A stretch of DNA of 64,000 bases, taken from contig NZ_BAABHS010000026.1 in NCBI RefSeq assembly GCF_039542225.1, positions 46,773 to 110,772 of the forward strand, written 5' to 3'. Of this stretch, positions 60,961 to 64,000 are shown one piece after another. The notes under the pieces are model-generated. The model saw only the letters and a list, made by a program, of their open reading frames with translations, was not told the origin of the DNA and ran no database searches. How positions within the stretch are numbered: position 1 is the stretch's first letter; each line of letters starts with the position of its first letter. This stretch comes from Yinghuangia aomiensis. GTDB lineage: Bacteria > Actinomycetota > Actinomycetes > Streptomycetales > Streptomycetaceae. A program made the translations under genes and the position numbers.

Positions 60961-61746
60961 ATGGTGGGCGTGATGGCGGCGAGGAAGTCCGTACGGGCGT
61001 TCGTGTCGGCGGCGTTCGTGGCCATGGTGGTGACCGCGCTCGGCGTGGCCGCCCCCAGCGCGATGGCGGTACGCGACGGGCGCGATGTCGCCGCCGGAGA
61101 GGCGCCGTTCACGGTGGCGCTGATGACCGCGGACGGTGTGCAGCTTTGCGGCGGCACGCTGGTGGCGCCGGCCAAGGTGCTGACCGCGGCGCACTGCGTG
61201 ACCGCGGTGGACAAGCCGACCGACATCCGGGTCGTCGCCGGACGCGTCGACTACACCGCCACCGGCGGCCAGACCCGGCGCGTGACCGCGGCGCGGATCC
61301 ACCCGAAGTTCGACCAGGGCACGCTGACTTACGACGCCGCCGTCCTCACCCTCAACCGTCCCCTGCCGTACCGGACTTTGCCGATCGCCCGCGCGCAGGA
61401 CGGCGCCCTGTACGACGTCGGCCGCAAGGCCGCCGTCTACGGCTGGGGCACCCTCGCCGACGGCGTGCCGACCACGCTGATGCAGCGCACCACGCTCGTC
61501 CTCTCCCCGGTCGCCGCATGCGACCCGTACACGTTCCCGGGCGACACCGCCGCCACGAAGGTCTGCGGGCTGCCGCCGAAGGCAAATCCGAACACGAGCA
61601 TCTGCCGCGGCGACTCCGGCGGGCCGCTCGTCGAGAACGGCAAGCTCATCGGCATCGTCTCCTCGGGCAACAAGTACTGCGGGACGGAACAGCCCCGCTC
61701 GGCGTTCACCCGCGCGAGTGCGGTGGTGAAGGGGCTGGACCTGTAA
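60961..61746 (+). CDS. Secreted trypsin-like serine protease (S1 family)
   Basis: 261 residues (ATG 60961 or 60973). Signal peptide with core FVSAAFVAMVVTALGVAA and cleavage near AMA. Catalytic His in VLTAAHCV, Asp in LTYDAAVLTLN, Ser in CRGDSGGPLVENG. Six cysteines could give three disulfides. The mature N-terminus starts VRDGRDVAAGEAPFTVAL rather than the classical IVGG, so zymogen activation may differ. Extracellular. Confidence 0.9.
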   Translation: MVGVMAARKSVRAFVSAAFVAMVVTALGVAAPSAMAVRDGRDVAAGEAPFTVALMTADGVQLCGGTLVAPAKVLTAAHCVTAVDKPTDIRVVAGRVDYTATGGQTRRVTAARIHPKFDQGTLTYDAAVLTLNRPLPYRTLPIARAQDGALYDVGRKAAVYGWGTLADGVPTTLMQRTTLVLSPVAACDPYTFPGDTAATKVCGLPPKANPNTSICRGDSGGPLVENGKLIGIVSSGNKYCGTEQPRSAFTRASAVVKGLDL

Positions 61747-62012
61747 CCCCCCAGAGCCCAGCCGACGGCCGCAGCCGACGAGCCCAGCCGACGCCTCCAA
61801 CCGCCCGACACACACCCCCACCCACCCATCCCTCCATTTCCCCCCAACCCCACCCCCACCCGATCACCCCCGATCCCCGCCCGATCACGATCCCGCCCCG
61901 GCGGATCACCATCGCGCTCCATTCCATCCCCCGTGCGCAGTCGCCCGGCCCGCCGCCGATCGTGTTGGATACTCGAATCCCTGCATCGCACACGACACTT
62001 GGCGGATCTTGC
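61747..62012. other. C-rich intergenic stretch
   Basis: 266 bases rich in ACCCCC-type runs with no clear gene or hairpin. A promoter for the kinase gene probably lies near its right end (TTGGATACT near 61964). Confidence 0.35.
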
Positions 62013-62867
62013 GTGGACACCGTGGACGAGTTAGCCGATTCCTGCCGTGCCCATGTGGGGCCGGTCGACGTCGACGCCGTACGGCCGCGCCTCGACGGGG
62101 GCCGGGTCGCCTTCGTCCGGGCGCGTGACGGCCGCCGGTTCGTCGTCAAGCAGCACGGCACGGACGAGGGCTTCGCCCGCGAGCTGCGGGCGTACCGGGA
62201 CTGGCTGCCGCAGCTCGGCGAAGCCGTCCCGCAGCTGGTCGCCGCCGAGCCCGACCGGCGCCGGCTGCTGCTCACACATGTCGACGGCGAGAACGCCACC
62301 GACGTGCCCGCGGACAGCCTGCGCGAAGAGCTGGCGCACGAGCGGGCGGGCGCGTTCCTGGCCCGGCTGCACCGCGTCGTCCCGTCGGAGGTGTCGCGGA
62401 CGTTCGGCGCCGAGCTGGCCGCCCGGCTCGCCGCGCGCCTGCCGCGGCTGCAGACCGCGGCCGCGATCACCGCGCGGGAACGTGCCGCGCTGGAACGGTA
62501 CGCCGAGCGGATCGGCCGCCTCGACGCGGTCGAAGTCGGCGTCTGCCACCTCGACTTCAGTCCGCGGAACTGGCTGATCCGGCCCTACGGCGCGGTCGCC
62601 GTCGTGGACTTCGAGCACACCAAGCGCGACGCGCTGACCCGCGACCTGTGCCGTCTTGCCCACCGGTCGTGGCGCGGCCGCCCACACCTCCGGATGGCCT
62701 TCTTCCGCGGCTACCGCCGACGCCTGACCCCCAACCAGGAACACCAACTCGCGCTGTACGCCGGGCTCGAAGCGGTCACCGCACTATCCCTCGGCATGGA
62801 CGTGGGGGACCCGGGGATGCTGCAGATCGGCCGCAGACTGGTCGCCGAGGTGACAGGAAACGCGTGA
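62013..62867 (+). CDS. APH-like phosphotransferase
   Basis: 284 residues from GTG 62013 (GTG 62022 also possible). Kinase-fold N-lobe RRFVVKQHGTDEGFARELRAYRDWLPQLGEAVPQLVAAE, catalytic loop VCHLDFSPRNWLIRPYGAVAVVDFEHTKRDALTRDLCRLAHR with HxD, Asn and the DFE metal motif. Substrate unknown; not closely similar to the phosphotransferase in element 1. Confidence 0.83.
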   Translation: MDTVDELADSCRAHVGPVDVDAVRPRLDGGRVAFVRARDGRRFVVKQHGTDEGFARELRAYRDWLPQLGEAVPQLVAAEPDRRRLLLTHVDGENATDVPADSLREELAHERAGAFLARLHRVVPSEVSRTFGAELAARLAARLPRLQTAAAITARERAALERYAERIGRLDAVEVGVCHLDFSPRNWLIRPYGAVAVVDFEHTKRDALTRDLCRLAHRSWRGRPHLRMAFFRGYRRRLTPNQEHQLALYAGLEAVTALSLGMDVGDPGMLQIGRRLVAEVTGNA

Positions 62868-62938
62868 CGGCGCGCCCGCAGACAAGCACCCGCCCGTCGC
62901 AACTCCGCTGGTAGCAAATCCGCTGCTCGCAACTACGC

Positions 62939-63000
62939 CCGTCGCAACCCCGACCCCCGCAACCCCGACCCCCGCAACCCCGACCCCCGCAACCCCCACC
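62939..63000. repeat. Tandem repeat of a 15-bp unit
   Basis: Three to four copies of CGCAACCCCGACCCC between the kinase and the GPP34 gene, the first copies degenerate. No spacers, so not a CRISPR. Confidence 0.7.
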
Positions 63001-63019
63001 CCTCAGACCCGGACGCCCC

Positions 63020-63664
63020 TCACACTCCCCGCCAAATGTTGTCGTAAGCCGCCTGCTCGATATCCCGCCGCTGCCGTACCGCCTTGAGTTCCGTCGCCGC
63101 GTCGCCGACCGCGGCCAGCACGATGTCCGCCGGATCGCGCGGCACGGCCCCATCCGCGACAGGCTCCGCGACGGCATCGGCGGCACCGGCAGGATCACCG
63201 ACGGCACCGGCATCGCGGACGCCCGCCGCCGCGGCGAGCCCGGCCAGCACGGGCTCGCCGGCGGCCCGGCGTGCCTCTGCCGCCCGACGGTCCGGTGTGT
63301 CGGCGAGGGTGACGTTGCCGCTGCGGAAGGGCAGGCGGTGCCGCTGCCGGGTGAGCTGGCCGTCCTCCTCGAAGGCGGCCAGGTAGGCGGAGGCGAGGTC
63401 GCGGCCGCGGCGCCACAGCCAGTCCTCGACCGATTCGTACGGCGGACTGTCGACCAGCGCGGCCCCGGCCTGCTCCAGCAGCAGGTCCGCGTTCGGCACC
63501 CGCAGCCGCGGCACGATCCGGTCGCCGTCCAGGACGACGGTCTCGTCGGCGAGCAGGTCGAGCAGCTCGGCGCCCGCCAACGCGAGCGAAAGCTCGCCGT
63601 GCGGCACCGGATGCTCGGGCTCGGCGGCAATCGCGGTGATCATCAGGTCGCGTGCTGTGGTCAT
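63020..63664 (-). CDS. GPP34-family phosphoprotein
   Basis: 214 residues from ATG 63664; sequence upstream in frame is Gly/Arg-rich and non-coding in character. TARDLMITAIAAEPEHPVPHGELSLALAGAELLDLLADETVVLDGDRIVPRLRVPN and GRDLASAYLAAFEEDGQLTRQRHRLPFRSGNVTLADTPDRR match the bacterial GPP34 (Golgi phosphoprotein 3-like) proteins common in actinomycetes, which bind phosphoinositide-like lipids in eukaryotes; the bacterial role is unknown. The Ala-rich middle (VLAGLAAAAGVRDAGAVGDPAGAADAVAEP) is low complexity. Confidence 0.83.
   Translation of the reverse strand: MTTARDLMITAIAAEPEHPVPHGELSLALAGAELLDLLADETVVLDGDRIVPRLRVPNADLLLEQAGAALVDSPPYESVEDWLWRRGRDLASAYLAAFEEDGQLTRQRHRLPFRSGNVTLADTPDRRAAEARRAAGEPVLAGLAAAAGVRDAGAVGDPAGAADAVAEPVADGAVPRDPADIVLAAVGDAATELKAVRQRRDIEQAAYDNIWRGV

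Positions 63665-64000
<336 letters not shown>

Noticed and set aside
62939..63000. CRISPR or coding tandem repeat
   Set aside because: Units are directly adjacent without spacers, and no start codon or ribosome site gives a sensible protein.

Overview
The window is chromosomal DNA of a high-GC, filamentous-type actinomycete, most probably Streptomycetales. The evidence is the strongly G/C-ending codon use, the many GTG starts in GTGA/ATGA overlaps, a WhiB protein, a GAF-ANTAR regulator, a second (reduced) nuo cluster next to a 2-oxoacid:ferredoxin oxidoreductase, and integrative elements of the pSAM2/SLP1 type (actinomycete integrative and conjugative elements, AICEs) sitting in a tRNA-Tyr gene.

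Layout. (1) 1-5.5 kb: a partial MFS efflux pump with its MarR regulator, a secreted LolA/RseB-like protein with an ABC-2 transporter, and a GAF-like protein. (2) 5.5-11.8 kb, minus strand: a GAF-ANTAR regulator, korB and korA, and a NarL-type response regulator with its sensor kinase. (3) 12.0-21.8 kb, plus strand: ten overlapping genes nuoA-B-C-H-I-J-K-L-M-N, with no nuoD/E/F/G. Because the NADH module is absent and korAB lies close by, this looks like a proton-pumping complex I variant fed by ferredoxin. (4) 21.9-25.5 kb: htpX, yccF and a decayed copy of its 3' end, a family-2 glycosyltransferase and yajQ. (5) 25.89-25.97 kb: tRNA-Tyr(GTA).

(6) 25.9-59.0 kb: a tandem array of two unrelated AICEs bounded by three identical 79-bp copies of the tRNA-Tyr 3' half (25922, 39147, 58971). 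Element 1 (about 13.2 kb) is pSAM2-like: TIR-domain protein, phosphotransferase, XRE regulator, small proteins, KorSA-like GntR repressor, Pra-like activator, FtsK/TraB translocase, HUH replication initiator (RepSA type), Xis, Int. Element 2 (about 19.8 kb) uses a different replication module (prim-pol plus DUF3631 ATPase, SSB and an 11-copy iteron array) and its own Int/Xis, TraB, SpdB-like and WhiB proteins and a GntR/PP2C-like/Nudix operon whose Nudix gene is a candidate Pif-type transfer-immunity factor. Its cargo end holds a fused AAA-TOPRIM (PARIS-like) protein, a 2-oxoglutarate dioxygenase overlapping a HEPN-like/zinc-ribbon gene, and an MspJI-family modification-dependent restriction enzyme.

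(7) 59.0-64 kb: chromosome again, starting with a likely trace of a third element and a second copy of the PP2C-like gene, then a GNAT acetyltransferase, a secreted trypsin-like protease, an APH-like kinase and a GPP34 protein. The window ends in a poly-C run that looks like a sequencing or assembly artefact.

The most interesting parts are the dioxygenase/HEPN pair with its defence neighbours, the iteron array, the candidate clt site after traB of element 2, and the way each attachment-site copy rebuilds the tRNA terminator with its own right arm. All identifications come from reading motifs by eye; no database search was run.
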